DNA of 64,000 nucleotides, from contig LWTN01000243.1 of assembly GCA_002101225.1 (NCBI GenBank), positions 25,093 through 89,092 on the forward strand. The letters run 5' to 3'. Both the position numbers and the translations under genes were made by a program. The DNA is from Cycloclasticus sp. symbiont of Poecilosclerida sp. M. Lineage in GTDB: Bacteria > Pseudomonadota > Gammaproteobacteria > Methylococcales > Cycloclasticaceae. Of the stretch, positions 57,132-64,000 are shown one piece after another; the first letter of the stretch is position 1, and each line of letters opens with the position of its first letter. A model generated the notes under the pieces. That model had not been told where the DNA came from. It did not search any database and saw only the letters and a program-made list of their open reading frames with translations.

Positions 57132-57196
57132 CTCGTTATCCTCTGTATAGTTTAAAATTAATTCACCATTTTACCAAAATAACTCACTTACATAAA

Positions 57197-58018
57197 ATGA
57201 AAAATAGAACAATCTTTTTTGTCTCCGATAGAACAGCGATAACGTCCGAAACTTTAGGTAACAGCCTTTTGACACAGTTTGCTGGAGTGGAGCGAGAACG
57301 ACACGTGATTCCATTTGTTGATACCGAAGCGCGGGCAACAGCATTGAAGGAAAGAATCAATAGTTCTTATGTCGTTAACGAGGGTAGACCACTTGTATTT
57401 AGTACGTTCACTAATGATGATTTGCGTGAAATTGTCGCCGAAAGCGACTGCATTTTTTATGATTTATTTAATGATTATATTTCCAGAATGGAGAATGATC
57501 TTCGACAAGAATCATCGCACGAGGTAGGCAAAAGCCACGGTTTAGTGGATAAGAACTCGTATGAATCACGCATTCGCGCGGTTAATTATGCTTTAGTAAA
57601 TGACGATGGAGCACGTTTGGATCACTACCAACAAGCGGATGTGATTTTGGTGGGCGTATCGCGTACGGGTAAAACGCCAACCTCGTTATTTCTAGCGCTT
57701 CAATACGGTATTTTCACAGCGAACTTTCCGATTACAGATAGTGACTTGGATAATTGTAGTTTGCCGCGCGCTTTAAAAGCCTACAAAAAAAAGTTGTTCG
57801 GCTTAACAATTGGTGCTGAACAGCTCAGCCGTATTCGAGAAGAGCGTCGACCGGGCAGCCCTTATGCAACGTTACGAACTTGTCAGCGTGAAGTGTCACA
57901 AGTTGAAGAATTGTTTCAATTAGAAAATATTCCCTTCCTAAATGTAACGTCGATTTCGATTGAAGAAATTGCAGCGCAAATACGCTTAACTAGAGAGCTC
58001 GATACAAAGCAATTTTAG
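57197..58018 (+). CDS. ppsR: PEP synthase regulatory protein (kinase/pyrophosphorylase)
   Basis: PpsR inactivates PpsA by ADP-dependent phosphorylation and reactivates it by Pi-dependent removal. The start at 57197 (MKNRTIFFVSDRTAITSETLGNSLLTQF) is the family start, giving 273 residues; the track start at 57101 overlaps ppsA. The P-loop is GVSRTGKTPTSLFLA, and FGLTI and RPGSPYAT follow. Its position divergent from ppsA strongly supports the pairing. Confidence 0.95.
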   Translation: MKNRTIFFVSDRTAITSETLGNSLLTQFAGVERERHVIPFVDTEARATALKERINSSYVVNEGRPLVFSTFTNDDLREIVAESDCIFYDLFNDYISRMENDLRQESSHEVGKSHGLVDKNSYESRIRAVNYALVNDDGARLDHYQQADVILVGVSRTGKTPTSLFLALQYGIFTANFPITDSDLDNCSLPRALKAYKKKLFGLTIGAEQLSRIREERRPGSPYATLRTCQREVSQVEELFQLENIPFLNVTSISIEEIAAQIRLTRELDTKQF

Positions 58019-58140
58019 ACTTGAACGTGGTGGGTATTTACGGGTCTTACGTGGAACGAAAGATTTAACCTTGCCAGTTTAATGATTAACTCTTATCATC
58101 ACGCGCTTTAAAATGACGTATTTGGCCTAGGAGTTTTCAA

Positions 58141-60978
58141 TTGGAACAAAATGTTTTTCAACCAGGTCAGCGCTGGATCAGCCATTTCGAAACCGAGTTA
58201 GGTCTAGGTTCAGTTGAAAAAATTGAAGGCCGACAGGTCACTGTTTTTTTCCCTGCCGTTGATGACGAGCGCGTTTACGCGCTTGATAATGCGCCACTAA
58301 GCCGTGTTATTTACGACGTTACAGACACGATACGAAATACCGAAGGGGATCAGATGCAGGTCGTGCAGGTGCAAGACCATAACGGTTGCGTCATTTATTT
58401 ATGTCGTGATGAGCAAGAAAACGAAGTGGTTTTGCACGAGCTCGATATCGACGCGCTCGGTATTTTCAATAAACCGCAAGGGCGTCTGTTTACTGGACAG
58501 GTGGATAAAAATAAACTTTTTGAGCTTCGCATTGCTACCTTAGACCACCAACGCAAACTCGACCAGTTTGCTTATTTTGGATTGTCGGGGCCTCGTGTGC
58601 AGGTGCTACCGCATCAATTTTATATAGCGGACCAAGTTACTAAACGCCAAGCGCCACGCGTGTTGCTTGCTGATGAGGTGGGTTTGGGTAAAACCATAGA
58701 GGCCGGTTTAATTCTACACCAGCAGTTATTAACCGGTTCTGTTGAACGCGTGTTGATTGTCGTTCCTGATGCCTTAATCCATCAGTGGCTCGTCGAATTA
58801 CTGCGTCGCTTCAATTTATCCTTCACCATTTTGGACCACGAGCGCTGTGATGCGATTCGTGCAGAAGGTGATATTAATCCATTTGAAACAGCTCAACTGG
58901 TGTTGTGCCAAGAGTCTTTTTTAACTCAGCAAGTCGAATTTCATGAATTGGCAAGCGAGGCGAGATGGGACCTGTTGATTGTTGATGAGGCGCATCACCT
59001 TTATTGGAGCGAAGATCATGTGAGTGCTGAGTATCAATGTGTTGAAACGCTGGCACGACAAATCAAAGGTTTATTGCTATTAACGGCAACGCCTGAGCAA
59101 CTCGGTGTTGCGAGCCATTTTGCACGATTACGCTTGTTGGATCCAGATCGCTATTATGACTTGAAGGTTTTTCGTGGTGAGCAGGCAGGTTATCAGGCGG
59201 TTAATGGTTTGATTAAACAAATTATGGCGGCTGATTCTATGCAAGAACTTTGTGATGATGAAGCTCTTAAAGAAACATTAGACGAGCGCCTTGGAACAGA
59301 TTTTCTTCAAGCGGAAGACGTCTCAATTGACGCAGTTGTTAGTGCATTACTAGACCGTTACGGAACGGGCCGAGTGCTCTATCGCAACACACGCGATACG
59401 GTTGAAGGCTTCTCTGACCGTCAACTACATACCTACCCATTAACGGTAGCTGAGAATGAAGATGCGGGTGATGTATTGGATGTGCAGGTTTCGTTACACC
59501 CAGAATTACAAGCGGGTGATGGCTGGGCGGAACATGACCCACGCGTCAAATGGTTGTGCGATTGGCTAGCAGAGCATAAGGGTAAAAAAGTTCTGTTGAT
59601 CTGCGCGTTGCAGAAAACGGCTGAGCAATTACACGAGTTTTTGAAACTTAAAAGTGTTTTTAAATCAGCAGTTTTTCATGAGGAAATGAGTTTAATTGAG
59701 CGAGATAGGGCAGCCGCTTATTTCGCAGGTGATGAAGAGGGCGCGCAAATATTAGTGTGTTCCGAAATTGGCAGTGAAGGGCGTAACTTCCAGTTTTCTC
59801 ACCACCTCGTTTTATTTGATTTGCCGCTTAACCCAGATTTATTGGAGCAGCGTATTGGGCGACTAGACCGCATTGGGCAAACGGACACCGTTAATTTGCA
59901 CGTGCCGTTTATTGAAAATTCGCCGCAACATCGGTTATTACGATGGTTTGACGAAGGCCTCAATGCCTTTTCTCACGTGTGTTCAACCGGACATTTTGTG
60001 TATTCATCAGTAAAAATAGAGCTTAAGCCAGCTCTTGTACGGCTGGCTAACGATGAGGCATTTGAGAAGTTAATAGCCCACACGCGTCAATTAGCCGAAG
60101 CCAGTTTGCAAGAGATGCGTGACGGACGTGACTTAATGTTGGAGCTCAATTCGTGTCGTAAGGACGAAGCGCAGAAAATTGTAGATGAAGTCGTGTTGTC
60201 TTCCAGTCACCTTGAGCTATCTAAATATATGGAGCAAGTGTTTGAGCAATATGGGGTGGAGCAGCAATACCATAGCGAAGATTGCGTGGTGATAAAACCC
60301 ACCGACCATATGCAAAAAGAACGTTTCCCTGGATTAGGTGAAGACGGGCTTACGGCCACTTATAATCGCAAAGTGGCGTTATCTCGAGAGGATTTTCACT
60401 TTCTAACGTGGGAACACCCAATGGTCGTTGGCGCGATGGATCAAATCATCAACAGTGAATTTGGTAACGCTACGTTTAATACGATTAAGTTGTCGCCTGT
60501 GCCCGCTGGAACGCTCATATTAGAAGCTATTTATACAGTGCATTGCCCTGCGCCTAGACGGTTGCAACTACAACGTTATTTGCCGCACACGGTACAACGG
60601 ATTGTTGTGGGTAGTAATGGCTTGGATATGACGAAAATAGCAAAAGCGGAGCATATTAGTGCGCGCTTGACGCGGGTTAAGAAAGGCGTGGCGCAAAACA
60701 TTATTCAGCACGGTAAAGAATCTATCAAATCGCTGATTGAACGCTCAGAAGAATTGGTTAAGCCGTATCAAGAAGCGCTAATAGAAGAGACCGTAAGCAC
60801 GATGCAGCAGCAAGAAGACGATAAGCTGAACCGCCTTAAGGCGATGGCAAAAGTGAATCCGAATATCCGTGAAGACGAAATTCAATTGCAGCAGAAAATG
60901 AAAGAGCAGTTGTTAACCCATTTAAAACGAGCGGTATTTAAACTCGATGCAATTCGGGTGTCGCTCGTGAGTGATTAG
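58141..60978 (+). CDS. rapA: RNA polymerase-associated protein RapA
   Basis: RapA is a Swi2/Snf2 ATPase that recycles RNA polymerase from post-termination complexes. The 945-residue product has two N-terminal Tudor-like domains (FQPGQRWISHFETELGLGSV), helicase motif I (LADEVGLGKTIEAGLI), the DEAH box (VDEAHHLYWS), motif III LLLTATPEQ, the SNF2 C-terminal motifs (RIGRLDRIGQTDTV) and the RapA-specific C-terminal region. The start is TTG at 58141 with AGGAG ahead. It forms its own unit. Confidence 0.96.
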   Translation: MEQNVFQPGQRWISHFETELGLGSVEKIEGRQVTVFFPAVDDERVYALDNAPLSRVIYDVTDTIRNTEGDQMQVVQVQDHNGCVIYLCRDEQENEVVLHELDIDALGIFNKPQGRLFTGQVDKNKLFELRIATLDHQRKLDQFAYFGLSGPRVQVLPHQFYIADQVTKRQAPRVLLADEVGLGKTIEAGLILHQQLLTGSVERVLIVVPDALIHQWLVELLRRFNLSFTILDHERCDAIRAEGDINPFETAQLVLCQESFLTQQVEFHELASEARWDLLIVDEAHHLYWSEDHVSAEYQCVETLARQIKGLLLLTATPEQLGVASHFARLRLLDPDRYYDLKVFRGEQAGYQAVNGLIKQIMAADSMQELCDDEALKETLDERLGTDFLQAEDVSIDAVVSALLDRYGTGRVLYRNTRDTVEGFSDRQLHTYPLTVAENEDAGDVLDVQVSLHPELQAGDGWAEHDPRVKWLCDWLAEHKGKKVLLICALQKTAEQLHEFLKLKSVFKSAVFHEEMSLIERDRAAAYFAGDEEGAQILVCSEIGSEGRNFQFSHHLVLFDLPLNPDLLEQRIGRLDRIGQTDTVNLHVPFIENSPQHRLLRWFDEGLNAFSHVCSTGHFVYSSVKIELKPALVRLANDEAFEKLIAHTRQLAEASLQEMRDGRDLMLELNSCRKDEAQKIVDEVVLSSSHLELSKYMEQVFEQYGVEQQYHSEDCVVIKPTDHMQKERFPGLGEDGLTATYNRKVALSREDFHFLTWEHPMVVGAMDQIINSEFGNATFNTIKLSPVPAGTLILEAIYTVHCPAPRRLQLQRYLPHTVQRIVVGSNGLDMTKIAKAEHISARLTRVKKGVAQNIIQHGKESIKSLIERSEELVKPYQEALIEETVSTMQQQEDDKLNRLKAMAKVNPNIREDEIQLQQKMKEQLLTHLKRAVFKLDAIRVSLVSD

Positions 60979-60981
60979 TCC

Positions 60982-61758
60982 TTAGGCGGCTTGTTTTCTA
61001 AGAAACACCCAGTCGCTATCGGTCGATTGTTCGGCTGAGAAAACATAGCCGTTGGTATCGAAGGCTTTGATATCTTCAGGGTTTTCTATGCGGTTTTTAA
61101 TAATATAAGCCGACATCATGCCGCGCGCTTTTTTTGCGTAAAAACTGATGACTTTATACTTGTCGTTTTTCCAGTCTTTAAATACGGGTGTAATCACGCC
61201 TGCTTTCAGATGCCTAGCTTTAATTGACTTAAAGTATTCATTCGACGCGAGGTTAATGAGCACGGGGCTTTCTTGGCTAGCCATTTCCTCATTGATTTTG
61301 TCGGTAATCTTATGGCCCCAAAATTCGTATAGATTCTTGCCGCGCTGGTTATTGAAGCGCGAGCCCATTTCCAGTCGGTAGGGTTGAATTAAGTCCAAAG
61401 GGTTTAGCAAGCCGTATAAGCCAGACAGTATGCGTAAGTGTTCATTTGCCCAGCCCAAGTCTTTTTCGGACAAGGAGTCGGCGGATAAACCCTCATACAC
61501 ATCGCCTTTAAATGCGAGTAACGCTTGCTTGCTGTTTTCGGGAGTGAAAGGTAATTGCCATTCAATAAATCGGTTGCTGTTTAAAACGGCTAGTTTTTCA
61601 CTGATGCTCATAAGTGAAGAGATATCGGCGGGCGAGAGCAGCTTTAACTGTTCAATAAGCTCTTCAGACTCTTTAAGAAACGCAGGCTGTGTGGACAAAG
61701 CCGTTTTAGCAGGGGTCTCAAAGTCTAGTGTTTTGGCGGGCGATATGACAAGCAGCAT
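60982..61758 (-). CDS. yaaA: Peroxide stress protein YaaA
   Basis: YaaA belongs to the UPF0246/DUF328 family, lowering free iron and DNA damage during peroxide stress. The 258-residue product has [77 protein letters not shown] and [14 protein letters not shown], all diagnostic. It is convergent with rapA with a gap of 3 bases. Confidence 0.95.
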   Translation of the reverse strand: MLLVISPAKTLDFETPAKTALSTQPAFLKESEELIEQLKLLSPADISSLMSISEKLAVLNSNRFIEWQLPFTPENSKQALLAFKGDVYEGLSADSLSEKDLGWANEHLRILSGLYGLLNPLDLIQPYRLEMGSRFNNQRGKNLYEFWGHKITDKINEEMASQESPVLINLASNEYFKSIKARHLKAGVITPVFKDWKNDKYKVISFYAKKARGMMSAYIIKNRIENPEDIKAFDTNGYVFSAEQSTDSDWVFLRKQAA

Positions 61759-61905
61759 GATGAATTCGTTTGTTTGGTTAGATTTTATTATACGATTTTA
61801 TTAAGACGATAGCTAAACAACTGTTTTTTCGAGTAACGTATTTAGTAGGGTGATTGAGCGCGCCAAGCGATATAATTCAGTTCTCTTAATAAAGATGGTT
61901 GGCTT

Positions 61906-62403
61906 GTGACGAATAACGATATTTTACGACGTGTACGCTTTATTTTTGATTTTAATGACGCGAAGGTGATAGGTGTTTTTGCTCAAGCTGATTGTCAGGT
62001 AACGCGTGAGGACGTGAGTAGTTGGTTAAAGAAAGATGAAGATCCAGACTATAAAAGTTGTTCAGATAGTCAAATAGCAACCTTCTTAAACGGCCTTATT
62101 AATGATAAGCGTGGAAAAAAAGAAGGCGCACAGCCCGAGCCGGAAAAGAAAATAAATAACAATATTGTTCTTAGGAAACTAAAAATCGCCTTAAATTTAC
62201 ATAACGATGAATTGTTACGATTGATGAAAGACGGTGGGCTTAATATTAGTAGCCATGAGCTCAGCGCTTTTTTCCGAAGAATAGGGCATAAGCACTACCG
62301 TGTATGTAAAGACCAAGTGCTACGCAATTTTTTACGCGGTTTGCAGTATCGGCATCGGCCTGAAACGAAAAGAGACGAAATCGATAATGAAGGCGGCACT
62401 TAA
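61906..62403 (+). CDS. DUF1456 protein (YehS-like)
   Basis: The 165-residue protein has two related DUF1456 repeats: NNDILRRVRFIFDFNDAKVIGVF with VSSWLKKDEDPDYKSCSD, and NNIVLRKLKIALNLHNDELLRLM with LSAFFRRIGHKHYRVCKDQVLRNFLRGL. This matches E. coli YehS, whose function is not known. The start codon is GTG (61906). It ends 234 bases before phaB and is probably a separate unit. Confidence 0.9.
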   Translation: MTNNDILRRVRFIFDFNDAKVIGVFAQADCQVTREDVSSWLKKDEDPDYKSCSDSQIATFLNGLINDKRGKKEGAQPEPEKKINNNIVLRKLKIALNLHNDELLRLMKDGGLNISSHELSAFFRRIGHKHYRVCKDQVLRNFLRGLQYRHRPETKRDEIDNEGGT

Positions 62404-62558
62404 GAAATAATTGTTTGAATATTAGACGAGCGATGCTTGATAAAATGCTTTTTCCTTCAAGTCGCTTATCGTACATGTATGCGTTTATAAAGGCTTTCTA
62501 AAGCTTTGTTTGTCACTGAAATATTGAATTTTGGCTCTAAAGTCTAAAAATGGAGAGT

Positions 62559-62588
62559 ATTGACAAAACGGTCAATTTTATCTATATT
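62559..62588 (+). promoter_or_regulatory. phaB promoter with overlapping palindrome
   Basis: TTGACA (62560-62565) and TATATT (62583-62588) have a 17-base spacer, a near-consensus sigma-70 promoter. ATTGAC-AAAACG-GTCAAT (62559-62576) is a perfect 6-bp inverted repeat that covers the -35 box, a plausible operator. It lies 50 bases before phaB. Binding by PhaR is only a guess. Confidence 0.75.
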
Positions 62589-62637
62589 GCACTGCATTAT
62601 AAATTTAATTTCAATCATACTTACATAAAGGAAAGAA

Positions 62638-63384
62638 ATGTCTCAAACAGTTGCTTTAGTTACGGGTGGTCTAGGTGGGATCGGTACCGAAATTTCTAGA
62701 AAATTAGTTGAACAGGGTTACTTAGTTGTAGCTACCACGTTTAACAAAGAAATTGAAAAGGCCGATGAATGGCAGCTAGTACAAAAAGAAGCGGGTTTTG
62801 ATTTGTTGGTTGAAGAAGCCGACGTAACCAGTTTTGAAGCCTGCGCTGACATGGTTGGCCGTATTGAAAAGAACGTTGGACCGATTGAAGTTCTTGTTAA
62901 CTGCGCGGGCATTACACGCGATTCATTTTTGAAAAATATGGATGAACCGATGTGGGACGCTGTTTTGTCGACAAATTTAGACGGCGTGTTCAATATGACA
63001 AAAAACGTGTTGGATTTCATGTTAACCAGAACACATGGTCGTATTATCAATATTTCGTCTGTAAATGGTCAGCGTGGTCAGTTTGGGCAAACCAACTACT
63101 CTGCTGCTAAAGCGGGTATGCATGGTTTTACTATGGCTTTATCTCAAGAAGTTGCGCGTAAAGGCATCACGGTAAATTCGATTAGCCCAGGCTACATTGC
63201 TACCCAAATGGTTATGAAGATTGATGAAGAGATTCGAAATGACCTAGTCGCTCAGATTCCTATGCAGCGTATGGGTGAGCCAGCGGAAATTGCGAATGTT
63301 GTAAATTTCCTCGCATCAAGCGATGCGGGATATATTACGGGTGCCAATATCCCTGTAAACGGAGGCTTGTTTACTAGCTTTTAA
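62638..63384 (+). CDS. phaB: Acetoacetyl-CoA reductase
   Basis: PhaB reduces acetoacetyl-CoA to (R)-3-hydroxybutyryl-CoA with NADPH, the PHB precursor. The 248-residue SDR has the cofactor motif TGGLGGIGTEI, NCAGITRD, the catalytic Ser-Tyr-Lys (ISSVNGQRGQFGQTNYSAAKAG), and FLASSDAGYITGANIPVNGGLF near the end. QRGQFGQTNYSAAKAG is typical of PhbB rather than FabG. A phasin gene follows after 46 bases, so the context supports PHB. The synthase and thiolase are not in the window. Confidence 0.93.
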   Translation: MSQTVALVTGGLGGIGTEISRKLVEQGYLVVATTFNKEIEKADEWQLVQKEAGFDLLVEEADVTSFEACADMVGRIEKNVGPIEVLVNCAGITRDSFLKNMDEPMWDAVLSTNLDGVFNMTKNVLDFMLTRTHGRIINISSVNGQRGQFGQTNYSAAKAGMHGFTMALSQEVARKGITVNSISPGYIATQMVMKIDEEIRNDLVAQIPMQRMGEPAEIANVVNFLASSDAGYITGANIPVNGGLFTSF

Positions 63385-63430
63385 GCTAGACAAGTTACAT
63401 GAATAAAACGAATACTGTACGGAGAATGCT

Positions 63431-64000
63431 ATGAATGATGATATGAAAAAGCAGTGGGAAGAGTTAAGTGGGAAAGCGAATGAAGCGTTAAAGAAAATTC
63501 ACCAGCTAAACACGGAGTCAATTAAGAAAATGACCAAATTGCAAATGGAAATGGTTTCTAATTGTATCGAAGGAGGCATGGAGAAAGCACGCAACCTCAG
63601 CAAGACGACGTCATTGTCTGAAATCATCGACCTTCAATCAGGTTTGTATAAACAGCTGAGTGAAAAAGTGATGGAGGGTGCGCAAAGCTCAGTTAAGGTT
63701 GCGATGGAAACGAAAGAAGCCATGAGCGCGTTAATAAAAGAAGGTTTTGCTGAAATGCCAAGCATGGTTGAGAAGCCAGTTGCCGAGAAAACTGCAGCCA
63801 AGAAAGCAGCGCCTAAGCCTGAAGCCAAGAAAGCAGCGCCTAAGCCTGAAGCCAAGAAAGCAGCGCCTAAGCCTGAAGCTAAGAAAGCAGCGCCTAAGCC
63901 TGAAGCCAAGAAAGCAGCGCCTAAGCCTGAAGCTAAGAAAGCAGCGCCTAAGCCTGAAGCTAAGAAAGCAGCGCCTAAGCCTGAAGCTAAGAAAGCAGCG
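63431..64000 (+). CDS. Phasin with Lys/Ala/Pro repeat tail (3' end cut by window edge)
   Basis: The ORF track omits this frame because it runs off the window. It starts at ATG 63431 with GGAG ahead: MNDDMKKQWEELSGKANEAL. The first ~120 residues are an amphipathic phasin domain (TKLQMEMVSNCIEGGMEKARNLS, DLQSGLYKQLSEKVMEGAQSSV). From residue 123 a 9-residue repeat AKKAAPKPE runs to the edge, a basic histone-H1-like tail like that of PhaF in pseudomonads. It probably coats PHB granules and may bind DNA to distribute them at division. That dual role is inferred from the family. Confidence 0.9.
   Translation, partial: MNDDMKKQWEELSGKANEALKKIHQLNTESIKKMTKLQMEMVSNCIEGGMEKARNLSKTTSLSEIIDLQSGLYKQLSEKVMEGAQSSVKVAMETKEAMSALIKEGFAEMPSMVEKPVAEKTAAKKAAPKPEAKKAAPKPEAKKAAPKPEAKKAAPKPEAKKAAPKPEAKKAAPKPEAKKAAPKPEAKKAA
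63797..64000 (+). repeat. 27-bp tandem repeat in the phasin tail
   Basis: The unit GCCAAGAAAGCAGCGCCTAA GCCTGAA codes AKKAAPKPE and is present seven times (63797, 63824, 63851, 63878, 63905, 63932, 63959) with a partial eighth at 63986 to the window end. Copies differ only in GCC/GCT at the first codon, so they arose recently and could change in number by slippage. Confidence 0.95.

Noticed and set aside
63634-63909. Minus-strand ORF of 91 aa with repeated GLGAAFLAS
   Set aside because: It is the reverse reading of the phasin repeat; the plus frame has a start, ribosome site and phasin domain.

Overview
The window is chromosomal DNA from a gammaproteobacterium of moderate GC content. The main evidence is gene order: metY-rimP-nusA-infB-rbfA-truB-rpsO-pnp, uvrC-pgsA-tRNA-Gly-tRNA-Cys, ffs-dnaX-ybaB-recR, and tsaE-amiB-mutL-miaA-hfq-hflX-hflK-hflC-DUF2065-purA are all arranged much as in classical Gammaproteobacteria. 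Other traits are a monomeric NADP isocitrate dehydrogenase, a RegB/RegA-type redox two-component system, HisZ, a FadL/TodX-type outer-membrane porin and polyhydroxybutyrate (PHB) genes. Together they suggest a marine, storage-polymer-forming, possibly hydrocarbon-using lineage such as Cycloclasticus or other Piscirickettsiaceae-like bacteria. That placement is inference only.

Layout. 1-1.3 kb: end of thiL and pgpA. 1.35-10.5 kb: initiator tRNA and the long transcription/translation operon through pnp, followed by the PHB regulator phaR. 10.6-13.3 kb: uvrC, pgsA and two tRNAs. 13.3-15.1 kb: a small decayed island beside the tRNA-Cys 3' end, with a broken integrase, an unidentified gene remnant and an intact RelB/RelE-type toxin-antitoxin pair. 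15.3-20.9 kb: icd, a degenerate stand-alone GGDEF protein, regB/regA and a radical SAM protein. 21-24.2 kb: 4.5S RNA, dnaX (with an A9 slippage site), ybaB, recR, hinT. 24.2-39.8 kb: rsgA, cytochrome c, M48 protease, orn, queG, then the tsaE-to-purA block with hisZ inserted. 39.8-40.9 kb: a RAYT transposase between two inverted sets of a 19-bp REP-like repeat. 40.9-48.4 kb: FadL-like porin, a prmB pseudogene that lost its catalytic core, aroC, an MFS transporter, and a tandem pair of related secreted proteins that I cannot assign to a family. 48.4-52 kb: 5'-nucleotidase and the complete EF-P beta-lysylation set epmB/efp/epmA. 52-61.8 kb: DUF2238 protein, psd, aminotransferase, ppsA with its regulator ppsR divergently placed, rapA, yaaA. 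61.9-64 kb: yehS-like gene, acetoacetyl-CoA reductase and a phasin with a Lys/Ala/Pro repeat tail that runs off the window.

Most of the window is housekeeping: ribosome maturation, transcription antitermination, translation initiation and EF-P modification, mismatch and excision repair, membrane proteolysis control (HflKC) and Hfq. Central-carbon genes (icd, ppsA/ppsR, phaB, phasin, PhaR) and RegBA suggest a cell that adjusts respiration, gluconeogenesis and carbon storage to redox state. The items most worth a second look are the dnaX slippage site, the hairpin covering the integrase start, the RAYT/REP arrays, the prmB deletion, the degenerate GGDEF protein with an intact I-site, and the paired secreted proteins with a duplicated Cys motif.
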